Of a stretch of 64,000 nucleotides of DNA, positions 27,283 to 36,327 are shown in pieces (the stretch's first letter is position 1; the number at the start of each line of letters is the position of its first letter). The notes below the pieces were generated by a model. The model was given only the letters and a program-made list of their open reading frames with translations, had not been told where the DNA came from and did no database searches. Location: the NCBI RefSeq assembly GCF_900177545.1, contig NZ_FXBQ01000001.1, positions 2,226,122-2,290,121 of the forward strand, in the 5' to 3' direction. The stretch comes from Maritimibacter sp. HL-12 (lineage in GTDB: Bacteria > Pseudomonadota > Alphaproteobacteria > Rhodobacterales > Rhodobacteraceae). The position numbers and the translations under genes were made by a program.

Positions 27283-27310
27283 TTTTCATCGTGATCGTGG
27301 CGGCTATAGT
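27283..27310 (+). promoter_or_regulatory. Candidate promoter of the leu leader
   Basis: TATAGT at 27305-27310 is a good -10, with TTTTCA (4 of 6) at 27283-27288 and a 16-bp spacer. The predicted transcription start is at or within a base or two of the leader ATG at 27318, so the leader may be translated from a leaderless mRNA. Confidence 0.5.
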
Positions 27311-27317
27311 GCGCGCC

Positions 27318-27404
27318 ATGATCAACGCGGCACATATCGCTTTCTTGTCCGGGGCACCTCTGCGCCCGGCCGCCGCGCTGCTTCTGCTTCTTAGCCGCCT
27401 CTGA
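27318..27404 (+). CDS. Leucine-rich leader peptide of leuA
   Basis: A 28-residue ORF whose product is rich in leucine (8 of 28), including five consecutive Leu codons (ctg ctt ctg ctt ctt) at 27378-27392 just before the stop. The stop codon lies inside the first arm of a terminator hairpin. This is the classic layout of a ribosome-mediated attenuator: starvation for charged tRNA-Leu stalls the ribosome on the Leu run and favours an antiterminator. No Shine-Dalgarno sequence precedes the ATG. Confidence 0.88.
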   Translation: MINAAHIAFLSGAPLRPAAALLLLLSRL

Positions 27405-27437
27405 GCGTGCCCCTTGGCGCGACCGCTCAGAGGTTTT
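27398..27437 (+). terminator. leuA attenuator terminator
   Basis: CCTCTGAGCG (27398-27407) and CGCTCAGAGG (27424-27433) form a perfect 10-bp stem with a 16-nt loop followed directly by TTTT. It lies 53 bp before the leuA start and overlaps the stop codon of the leader peptide. Confidence 0.9.
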
Positions 27438-27490
27438 CATTTGCGCGCCACTTGACGCAGACCGGCTAAGACCAAGAGAGAGATACCACC

Positions 27491-29035
27491 ATGAGCATTC
27501 CCACCGAACAGGACCGCGTCCTGATTTTCGACACGACGCTGCGCGACGGCGAGCAAAGCCCCGGCGCAACCATGACCCACGAGGAAAAACTCGAGATCGC
27601 CGAGATGCTCGACGAGATGGGGGTGGACATCATCGAGGCGGGCTTTCCAATCGCCTCGGAGGGCGATTTCAACGCCGTGAAGGAAATCGCGCAGCGCTCC
27701 AAGGACGCGGTGATCTGCGGGCTGTCGCGGGCCAATTTCAAGGATATTGACCGGTGCTGGGACGCGGTGAAGCACGCGGGTAAACCGCGCATTCACACCT
27801 TCATCGGCACCTCGCCGCTGCACCGCGAGATCCCCGGTCTGAGCCAGGACGCGATGGCCGACCTGATCCACGAGACCGTGAGCCACGCCCGCAACCTGTG
27901 CGACAACGTGCAGTGGAGCCCGATGGACGCCACCCGCACCGAGCACGATTATCTTTGCCGGGTGATCGAGATCGCGATCAAGGCCGGGGCGACGACGATC
28001 AACATCCCCGATACCGTGGGCTATACCGCCCCGCGCGAGAGCGCCGATCTGATCCGGATGCTGATCGAGCGGGTGCCGGGGGCCGACGAGGTCGTCTTTG
28101 CCACCCATTGCCACAACGATCTCGGGATGGCCACGGCGAACGCGCTGGCCGCCGTCGAGGCCGGTGCCCGCCAGATCGAGAGCACGATCAACGGGCTGGG
28201 TGAGCGCGCCGGCAACACCGCGTTGGAAGAAGTGGTGATGGCGCTCAAGGTGCGCAACGACATCATGCCTTTCAGCACCGGGGTGGACACAACCAAGATC
28301 ATGTCGATCAGCCGCCGGGTGGCGCAGGTCTCGGGCTTCCCCGTGCAGTTCAACAAGGCAATCGTCGGCAAGAACGCCTTCGCCCACGAGAGCGGCATCC
28401 ACCAGGACGGGATGCTGAAAAACCCGCAGAACTTTGAGATCATGCGGCCCGAGGATATCGGTCTGGCCGAATCCTCCTTGCCGCTCGGCAAGCACTCGGG
28501 CCGCGCCGCGCTGAAGGCGAAGATGAAGGGATTGGGCTACGAACTGGCCGACAACCAGCTCGCCGATGTTTTCGTGCGCTTCAAGGAACTGGCCGACCGC
28601 AAGAAGGAAGTGTTCGACGAAGACCTGATCGCGCTGATGGGCGACGGCACCGATACCGCGAATGACCGGATCAAGGTGAAGTTCCTGCGCGTGATCTGCG
28701 GCACCGAGGCACCGCAGTCGGCCGACCTCACCCTCACCGTCGATGGGGTCGACAACCAGGTGACGGCGACCGGCGACGGCCCGGTGGATGCCACCTTCAA
28801 CGCGATCAAGAACCTCTTTCCGCATACCGCCCGCCTCAACCTCTACCAGGTGCACGCGGTGACCGAGGGCACCGATGCGCAGGCGACGGTGACGGTGCGG
28901 ATGGAAGAGGACGGCAAGATCGTCACCGGGCTTTCCTCGGATACCGACACCGTGGTGGCCTCTGCCAAGGCTTACGTCAACGCGCTCAACAACCTCATCG
29001 TGCGGCGCGAGAAAACCAAGCCCGAGGGCGTTTGA
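27491..29035 (+). CDS. leuA: 2-isopropylmalate synthase
   Basis: First committed enzyme of leucine synthesis (acetyl-CoA plus 2-oxoisovalerate), 514 residues. The HMGL-like TIM barrel begins with FDTTLRDGEQSPG, and the metal-binding HCHNDLGMA block is near residue 205. GKNAFAHESGIHQDG and LPLGKHSGR lie in the linker, and the C-terminal LeuA regulatory domain (about 390-510), the site of leucine feedback, is complete. The ATG at 27491 follows AAGAGAGA. Expression is controlled by the leader peptide and attenuator immediately upstream. Confidence 0.97.
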   Translation: MSIPTEQDRVLIFDTTLRDGEQSPGATMTHEEKLEIAEMLDEMGVDIIEAGFPIASEGDFNAVKEIAQRSKDAVICGLSRANFKDIDRCWDAVKHAGKPRIHTFIGTSPLHREIPGLSQDAMADLIHETVSHARNLCDNVQWSPMDATRTEHDYLCRVIEIAIKAGATTINIPDTVGYTAPRESADLIRMLIERVPGADEVVFATHCHNDLGMATANALAAVEAGARQIESTINGLGERAGNTALEEVVMALKVRNDIMPFSTGVDTTKIMSISRRVAQVSGFPVQFNKAIVGKNAFAHESGIHQDGMLKNPQNFEIMRPEDIGLAESSLPLGKHSGRAALKAKMKGLGYELADNQLADVFVRFKELADRKKEVFDEDLIALMGDGTDTANDRIKVKFLRVICGTEAPQSADLTLTVDGVDNQVTATGDGPVDATFNAIKNLFPHTARLNLYQVHAVTEGTDAQATVTVRMEEDGKIVTGLSSDTDTVVASAKAYVNALNNLIVRREKTKPEGV

Positions 29036-29069
29036 CCCCGAAACAGGCGGTGGCGAAAAACTGCCGTGA

Positions 29070-30206
<1,137 letters not shown>

Positions 30207-30241
30207 CGCCGGGGGAGGCCCCCGTTGCGTGGGAGGCCGGT

Positions 30242-31186
30242 TTGGCGAAGAACAAACGGCACGGAGAAGACTATGTAACCCCCGTCAGGCGCATCCTGGT
30301 GGGGCTTCTGGTGTTCGTGTTGCTGGCCGTGTTCCTGATCTGGCGGATCGACAGCCCCCGGGTCGAGCGTTTCCGGGCCCAGATCGTCGACGCGCTGGTG
30401 CCCAACATGGAATGGGCGCTGGTGCCTGTCACCAAGGCCGCGGGGTTGATCGAGGGCTTTCAGTCCTACGCCCGGCTCGCGGAACAGAACCAGGAGTTGC
30501 GCCGCGAACTTCAGCAGATGAAGGCATGGCGCGAGGCGGCGCTCCAGCTTGAGCAGGAAAACGCGCGCCTTCTCGATCTCAACAACGTTCGTCTCGATGC
30601 GCGGCTGTCGTTCGTTTCCGGCGTGGTGCTCGCCGATTCAGGCTCGCCGTTTCGCCAGTCGGTGTTGCTCAACGTCGGCGCGCGCGATGGCGTGGTCGAT
30701 GGATGGGCCGCGATGGATGGGCTCGGCCTCGTGGGACGGATCTCGGGGGTCGGCGGGCAGACAGCGCGGGTGATCCTGCTCACCGATTCGAGCAGCCGCA
30801 TTCCCGTCACCGTCCAGCCTTCCGGCCAGACCGCGCTCCTGCGCGGTGACAACACCGGCCAGCCGCCGCTCGACTTTCTCGAAAACCCCGACGAAGTCCG
30901 GCCCGGAGACCGGGTGGTTTCGTCGGGAGATGGCGGGTTGTTCCCCGCCGGTCTGCTCGTGGGCGAGGTGGTGCGTGGCCCCGACCGGCGGCTCCGGGTC
31001 TGGCTTGCCGCCGATTACGAACGGCTCGAATTCCTGCGGGTGCTGCGGTCGCACGAGGGCGAGCGCATCGAGGACGCGGGCGCGCTGATCGTGCTGAACC
31101 CGGCGCTCGCCCCGGTTGGCGAGAACGAGGGCCCCGACGACCTCACCGCCCGGGCAGCGGGCGAGAACGGGGAGGCAGAGCAATGA
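30242..31186 (+). CDS. mreC: Rod shape-determining protein MreC
   Basis: A 314-residue elongasome scaffold. One transmembrane helix (about 18-38), a coiled coil (about 75-115, EQNQELRRELQQMKAW) and the periplasmic beta-domain (FVSGVVLADSGSPFRQ onward) are in the usual order. The start is a TTG at 30242 (MAKNKRHGEDY); no in-frame ATG or GTG lies nearby. A lower initiation rate from TTG could limit MreC relative to MreB. It overlaps mreD by four bases. Confidence 0.94.
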   Translation: MAKNKRHGEDYVTPVRRILVGLLVFVLLAVFLIWRIDSPRVERFRAQIVDALVPNMEWALVPVTKAAGLIEGFQSYARLAEQNQELRRELQQMKAWREAALQLEQENARLLDLNNVRLDARLSFVSGVVLADSGSPFRQSVLLNVGARDGVVDGWAAMDGLGLVGRISGVGGQTARVILLTDSSSRIPVTVQPSGQTALLRGDNTGQPPLDFLENPDEVRPGDRVVSSGDGGLFPAGLLVGEVVRGPDRRLRVWLAADYERLEFLRVLRSHEGERIEDAGALIVLNPALAPVGENEGPDDLTARAAGENGEAEQ

Positions 31187-31722
31187 TTTCGCCGCTCTCG
31201 CTTCAACGCTGGATCTTCACCGGCCTCTTTTTGCTGCTTTCGATGTTCATCATCTTCGCGCGAGTCCTGCCACTGGGGGCGGATACCAGCGGCATGCCGC
31301 CGCCCGACACCATCGTTCTGCTGGGATTCGCATGGGTGCTGCGGCGGCCCGATTTCGTGCCCGTCGCCCTGTTCGCCGCGATCCTGCTGGTGAGCGATCT
31401 CCTGTTTCTGCGCCCGCCGGGGCTGGCAACCGCGATGGCGGTGATCGGGCTTGAATGGTTGCGCGCCCGCTCCGACCTGATGCGCGAACGTGGGTTCATC
31501 ATCGAGTGGGCGACGGTGGCGAGCGTGCTTGCGCTGATGCTGCTGGGCGAGCGCATCTTGCTTGTCCTGCTCGTCGTGCCGCAAGACAACCTTGGGCTGG
31601 CCGTTGTCTCGCTTGCGGTCGACATCCTGTTCTACCCGTTGATCGCCGCGCTTTCGGTCTGGGGTTTCCGGGTGCGCCGCCTGGCCCCCGGCAAACACGC
31701 GGCGGAGGCGCGGCTGATATGA
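31183..31722 (+). CDS. mreD: Rod shape-determining protein MreD
   Basis: A 179-residue polytopic membrane protein with about five hydrophobic segments. It shares little sequence identity with E. coli MreD, but position, size and topology between mreC and the PBP2 gene identify it. ATGA overlap with mreC at the start and TGA/ATG overlap with mrdA at the end indicate tight translational coupling. Confidence 0.9.
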   Translation: MISPLSLQRWIFTGLFLLLSMFIIFARVLPLGADTSGMPPPDTIVLLGFAWVLRRPDFVPVALFAAILLVSDLLFLRPPGLATAMAVIGLEWLRARSDLMRERGFIIEWATVASVLALMLLGERILLVLLVVPQDNLGLAVVSLAVDILFYPLIAALSVWGFRVRRLAPGKHAAEARLI

Positions 31723-33662
31723 GACGGTCTCCCGCAGACAGCGAGAAGAGCGCCCGCGTGATCACCCGGCGCGGGCTGATCCTTGGCGCGGCACAGCTCG
31801 GCTTCGTCGGGGTTCTGGCAGGGCGGATGCGCTACATGCAACTCGAACAGGCGGACGAATACCGCCTGCTTGCCGAGCGCAACCGGATCAACATCCGTTT
31901 GCTTCCCCCGTCCCGTGGGCTGATCTTCGACCGCAAGGGGGTGCTGCTCGCCGGCAACGAGCAGAACTATCGCATTGTCATGGTGCGCGAGGATGCCGGC
32001 GACCCCGAGGCGGTGCTCGACCGCCTTGGCAAGCTGATCTGGCTCGATGCGGCGGCGAAAGATCGGGCGCTCGACGAGATGCGTCGCCGTTCGCCCTTCG
32101 TGCCGGTCACCATCGCTGACCGGGTGAGTTGGGAAGATGTCGCGAAGGTCGCCGTCAACGCCCCCGCGCTGCCCGGCGTGTTCCCCGAGATGGGGCTGAG
32201 CCGAATCTACCCGCTGGACGCCGATTTTGCCCATGTCGTTGGTTACGTCGGACCGGTGTCGGAGCGCGATCTGGACCGGCTCGAAGACCCCGACCCGCTG
32301 CTCCAGATCCCGCGGTTCCAGATCGGCAAGACCGGGGTGGAGGCGGAACTGGAGCCGGTGCTGCGCGGCAGCGCGGGGACCAGCCGGGTTGAGGTCAACG
32401 CCGTGGGGCGCGTGATGCGCGAACTCGGCCGGGAAGAGGGCATGCCGGGCGCGAGTGTGCAACTCACCGTGAACCACGCGCTGCAGAACTTCTGTGAAGC
32501 CCGAGTTGCGGGCGAGAGTGCTGCCGTCGTGGTGATGGACGCGCGAAACGGCGATATCCTCACCCTTGCCTCCGCGCCCACTTTCGATCCCAATCTTTTC
32601 GTGCGCGGGATTTCATCAAAAGACTACAGCGCCCTGCTGGAAGATCCCTATCGGCCGCTCCCAAACAAGGCGACGCAGGGTATTTACCCGCCCGGCTCGA
32701 CCTTCAAGATGGTCACCGCGCTTGCGGCCCTGGAAGACGGGTTGATAGATCCGGAAGAAACCTTCACCTGCCGCGGCTTCGTCGAGGTCGGCTCGCGGCG
32801 GTTCCATTGCTGGAGCCGGGGCGGCCATGGTCGTGTCGATCTGATGCGGTCGCTGAGTGAAAGCTGCGATGTCTATTATTTCGAACTGGCGCAACTCGTC
32901 GGGATCGAGCGCATCGCCGCGATGGCGCGCAGGCTCGGGCTTGGCGTTCACCATGATCTGCCGCTCGCCTCGGTGTCGTCGGGGTTGATCCCCTCGCGAA
33001 GCTGGAAACGTGAAAACGACCGTGGCGACTGGGTGATCGGCGACACGCTCAATGCCGCCATCGGCCAGGGCTTCGTGCTCGCCTCGCCGTTGCAACTGGC
33101 GGTGATGACGGCGCGAATTGCCGCCGGTACCCAGATCGCGCCGCGGCTCGTGCGCTCGATCGAAGGGGTGGAGCAGCCCGTGGTCGGGCAGGAGCCGCTC
33201 GGGCTCGACCCCGACAACCTCGCGCTGGTGCGCCAGGGCATGTATGACGTGGTGAACGGAAACCGCGGCACCGCCGGCAGCTCGCGCGTGGTGGCCGAGG
33301 GCCTGCGGATGGCGGGCAAGACCGGCACCAGCCAGGTGCGCAACATCACCGCCGCCGAACGCGCCAGCGGCGTGACCTCGAACGAAGACCTGCCGTGGGA
33401 GCGGCGCGACCATGCGCTCTTCGTCGGCTACGCGCCGCACGATGCGCCGGAACTTGTGGTTTCGGTGGTGGTCGAACATGGCGGCGGCGGCTCGACGGCG
33501 GCCGCACCGATTGCCCGCGACGTGCTGCTCGCCGCGCTCTACGATGACGTGCCTCCGCTGACGGCCTACCCGTCGGCGCAGCGCAACACGATCCGCACCC
33601 GGTTCGAAAACCTCGACCTGCGCCCGCCGCAAGCGCCCTCGCAAGGCAGGAGCCAAGCGTGA
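31719..33662 (+). CDS. mrdA: Penicillin-binding protein 2
   Basis: Elongation-specific transpeptidase of 647 residues. A transmembrane anchor near residues 17-35 is followed by the pedestal domain (LPPSRGLIFDRKGVLLAGN). The transpeptidase domain has the active serine in the SxxK motif PPGSTFKM near residue 327, SESCD near 385 and the KTGTSQV motif near 538. The frame is open from 31455, but the ATG at 31719 overlapping mreD is the family start. It partners RodA in side-wall synthesis. Confidence 0.96.
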   Translation: MRRSPADSEKSARVITRRGLILGAAQLGFVGVLAGRMRYMQLEQADEYRLLAERNRINIRLLPPSRGLIFDRKGVLLAGNEQNYRIVMVREDAGDPEAVLDRLGKLIWLDAAAKDRALDEMRRRSPFVPVTIADRVSWEDVAKVAVNAPALPGVFPEMGLSRIYPLDADFAHVVGYVGPVSERDLDRLEDPDPLLQIPRFQIGKTGVEAELEPVLRGSAGTSRVEVNAVGRVMRELGREEGMPGASVQLTVNHALQNFCEARVAGESAAVVVMDARNGDILTLASAPTFDPNLFVRGISSKDYSALLEDPYRPLPNKATQGIYPPGSTFKMVTALAALEDGLIDPEETFTCRGFVEVGSRRFHCWSRGGHGRVDLMRSLSESCDVYYFELAQLVGIERIAAMARRLGLGVHHDLPLASVSSGLIPSRSWKRENDRGDWVIGDTLNAAIGQGFVLASPLQLAVMTARIAAGTQIAPRLVRSIEGVEQPVVGQEPLGLDPDNLALVRQGMYDVVNGNRGTAGSSRVVAEGLRMAGKTGTSQVRNITAAERASGVTSNEDLPWERRDHALFVGYAPHDAPELVVSVVVEHGGGGSTAAAPIARDVLLAALYDDVPPLTAYPSAQRNTIRTRFENLDLRPPQAPSQGRSQA

Positions 33663-34804
33663 GCTATCTTGAATACAACATCAAGTGGACTCCCAGCGGG
33701 TTGGCCAAGGTGCTCTACCTCAACTGGGCGCTGCTGCTCCTGTTGGCGGCGGCGGCGGGGATCGGCTTTTTGATGCTCACCTCGGTGGCGGGCGGCGACA
33801 TCGGGCGCTGGGCGGAACCGCAGATGAAGCGTTTCGGCCTCGGCATGGCGCTGATGCTGTTCGTGGCGATGGTGCCGATCTGGTTCTGGCGCAACATGGC
33901 GGCGCTGGCCTTCGTGGTCTCGCTTGGCCTGCTGCTGGCGGTGGAGTTCTTCGGCGAGACGGGCATGGGCGCGCAACGCTGGATCGACCTTGGCGTCCTG
34001 CGCCTGCAACCCTCGGAACTGGCCAAGATTACCTTGGTCATGGTGCTCGCCGCCTATTACGACTGGCTCGACGTCAACAAGGTATCGCGCCCGTTGTGGG
34101 TTCTGGTACCGGTGGTGATCATCCTGATGCCCACCGCGCTCACGCTCTCCCAACCCGACCTTGGCACCGCGCTCCTGCTGATGCTGGGCGGCGTGGTGCT
34201 GATGTGGCTTGCGGGCGTGCATATCTTCTACTTCCTCGCCGTCGGTGCGCTCGGTGTGGGCACGGTCGCAGCGGTGTTTCTCTCGCGCGGCACCCCTTGG
34301 CAATTGCTGAAAGACTACCAGTATCGCCGGATCGACACCTTCCTCGACCCCGCCAGTGATCCGCTTGGCGCAGGCTATCACATCACCCAGTCCAAGATCG
34401 CGCTCGGCTCGGGTGGCTGGACCGGGCGGGGTTTCATGGAAGGCACCCAAAGCCGGCTGAATTTTTTGCCCGAGAAGCACACCGATTTCATCTTCACCAC
34501 GCTGGCGGAGGAATTCGGCTTTGTCGGCGCCGGGTCGCTCCTTGCGCTCTACGTCGGCATCATCGTTGTTGCCGTGTTCTCGGCGATGCGCAATGCCGAC
34601 CGTTTTGGCTCGCTGGTCACCTTTGGTATTGCCGCAACCTTCTTTTTCTACTTCGCGGTCAACATGTCGATGGTGATGGGGCTGGCACCGGTCGTGGGCG
34701 TGCCGCTGCCGCTGGTCAGCTATGGCGGCTCGGCGATGCTGGTGCTGATGATCGGCTTCGGCCTCGTGCAATCGGCGCATGTGCACAGGGCGCGTTCAAA
34801 ATGA
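33659..34804 (+). CDS. rodA: Peptidoglycan glycosyltransferase RodA
   Basis: SEDS-family membrane polymerase of 381 residues with about ten transmembrane segments, the glycosyltransferase partner of PBP2. Family motifs include GAQRWIDLGVLRLQPSELAK near residue 103, FLPEKHTDFIFTTLAEEFG near 270 and PLPLVSYGGSAML near 355. The GTG start at 33659 overlaps the mrdA stop, and the stop overlaps the ghrA start by ATGA. Confidence 0.96.
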   Translation: MSYLEYNIKWTPSGLAKVLYLNWALLLLLAAAAGIGFLMLTSVAGGDIGRWAEPQMKRFGLGMALMLFVAMVPIWFWRNMAALAFVVSLGLLLAVEFFGETGMGAQRWIDLGVLRLQPSELAKITLVMVLAAYYDWLDVNKVSRPLWVLVPVVIILMPTALTLSQPDLGTALLLMLGGVVLMWLAGVHIFYFLAVGALGVGTVAAVFLSRGTPWQLLKDYQYRRIDTFLDPASDPLGAGYHITQSKIALGSGGWTGRGFMEGTQSRLNFLPEKHTDFIFTTLAEEFGFVGAGSLLALYVGIIVVAVFSAMRNADRFGSLVTFGIAATFFFYFAVNMSMVMGLAPVVGVPLPLVSYGGSAMLVLMIGFGLVQSAHVHRARSK

Positions 34805-35733
34805 GCGTGGCGGTGCAGTTCATCACCTCGCGGGAGGTGTTCGAGGAGTATCGCGTTGCGCTTTCAGCGGCACTGGCCGAGACCGGCGTGGAGGCCGATC
34901 TGGCAATGGATCACCCGCCCGAGGCGGTGGATTACATCGTCTACGCCCCGCATGAGGGTGCGGTGGACCTTTCGCCCTATAGCCGCGCCAAGGCTGCGCT
35001 CGGGCTATGGGCCGGGGTCGAGACAATCATCTCCAACCCGACGCTCACCATGCCCTATGCAAGGATGGTCGATCCGGGGCTGACCGAGGGGATGGTGGAG
35101 TGGGTCACCGGCCATGTGCTGCGCCATCACCTCGAGATGGATGCCGATATTTGCCGCAGCGCGCCGAAATGGGAGAAACACGTCCCCCCGCTGGCCCGCG
35201 ACCGGCGCGTGGGCGTGCTCGGGCTGGGCGAGCTTGGTGCGGCCGTGGCCCGGGCGCTGGCCGGGCTGAACTTCGACGTGGCCGGGTGGTCGCGCCGGAC
35301 CAAGGAGATCGAGGGCGTGAGCTGCCATGCCGGGAGCGGGGGCCTCGACGCGGTGCTGGCGCAGTCCGAAATCCTCGTGCTCCTGCTGCCACTGACCCCG
35401 GCGACCGAGAACATCCTTGATAGCTCGGCACTGGCGCGGTTGCCCGAGGGCGCGGTGATCGTCAATCCCGGACGCGGTGCCTTGGTCGATGACGCCGCCT
35501 TGCTCGCCGCGCTCGATGCCGGGCAAGTCGGCCATGCCACGCTCGACACCTTCCGGGTTGAGCCATTGCCCGAGGATCATCCTTTCTGGCACCACCCGCG
35601 GGTGACGGTGACGCCCCATATCGCCTCCGAAACCCGGGCCGGGACGGCGTCGCGGGTGATCGCCGAGAATATCCGGCGAGGCGAGGCGGGGGAGCGGTTG
35701 CTGCATCTCGTCGACCGCGCGGCGGGCTACTGA
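34801..35733 (+). CDS. ghrA: Glyoxylate/hydroxypyruvate reductase A-type dehydrogenase
   Basis: D-2-hydroxyacid dehydrogenase of 310 residues that reduces glyoxylate or hydroxypyruvate with NAD(P)H. The nucleotide-binding motif is VGVLGLGELG near residue 138. Catalytic residues are visible: Arg in NPGRGALVDD, Glu in RVEPLPEDHPFW and His in TPHIASET. The ATGA overlap with rodA places this metabolic gene at the end of the cell-shape operon. Confidence 0.9.
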   Translation: MSVAVQFITSREVFEEYRVALSAALAETGVEADLAMDHPPEAVDYIVYAPHEGAVDLSPYSRAKAALGLWAGVETIISNPTLTMPYARMVDPGLTEGMVEWVTGHVLRHHLEMDADICRSAPKWEKHVPPLARDRRVGVLGLGELGAAVARALAGLNFDVAGWSRRTKEIEGVSCHAGSGGLDAVLAQSEILVLLLPLTPATENILDSSALARLPEGAVIVNPGRGALVDDAALLAALDAGQVGHATLDTFRVEPLPEDHPFWHHPRVTVTPHIASETRAGTASRVIAENIRRGEAGERLLHLVDRAAGY

Positions 35734-35784
35734 TCACGCGGGTTTCCAACGCAAACCGCCTTGCCCGAAGGCTCGGGCGCGCGG

Positions 35785-36216
35785 TCAGAAGATCCCGATT
35801 TCGGCCAGTTGCGCGGAGAGTTCCGCGGGCAGGGCATCGTCGCCCTCGCGGTCGGCGCGAAGATCGGCCGGCGCGTCGCTCGCGGCGAGGTAGCGCCAGC
35901 CCTGAAAGGCGCGGCGCGGCGCGGTGTTGGTGCGGTGAATATCGCGCGCAAGCACGAGGCCGCAGCGCCGGATACCGTCCTGCCCGATCACCTCGTCAAG
36001 CCGCAGGATGCGCTGGCGGGCAAGAATCGCGCCCTTGATCACCCAGTAGAGCGAGCCGCCCGCGAGCAATTCGGCCTCGCGCTTGGGCCACATCCGGGTG
36101 ACGTGACGCGGCAGCCAGTCGGGGTCGCCCATCCCGCGCTCGCGCTGATAGCGGGCGAGATCCTCGACGCTTTCGCAGCCGACGCAAAGTTTCACCAGGT
36201 TGACGTATTGCGGCAT
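35785..36216 (-). CDS. DUF1489 family protein
   Basis: A 143-residue protein of a family largely confined to alphaproteobacteria. The signature NLVKLCVGCESVEDLARYQ is at the N-terminus, with the conserved HVTRMWPKREAELL and SLYWVIKGAILARQ segments after it. The two cysteines in CVGC and the one in RRCGLV are retained. Function unknown. The open frame continues upstream through nrdJ antisense; the ATG at 36216 is the family start. It is divergent from nrdJ. Confidence 0.9.
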   Translation of the reverse strand: MPQYVNLVKLCVGCESVEDLARYQRERGMGDPDWLPRHVTRMWPKREAELLAGGSLYWVIKGAILARQRILRLDEVIGQDGIRRCGLVLARDIHRTNTAPRRAFQGWRYLAASDAPADLRADREGDDALPAELSAQLAEIGIF

Positions 36217-36327
36217 GGGCACCCCCTTGCCACAAGATACCGGGTGAACCGCCGGGCGCAAGTTGACCATTCGCGGTCCTCCGCGTATCGTGATGGGCCT
36301 TCCCCTGCCGCAACAGGAAACCCTCCG

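Noticed and set aside
36217-36327. Possible NrdR box or cobalamin riboswitch upstream of nrdJ
   Set aside because: CACAAGATAC is only a weak partial match to an NrdR box with no second copy, and 111 bp without a B12-box-like core is too short for a cobalamin riboswitch.
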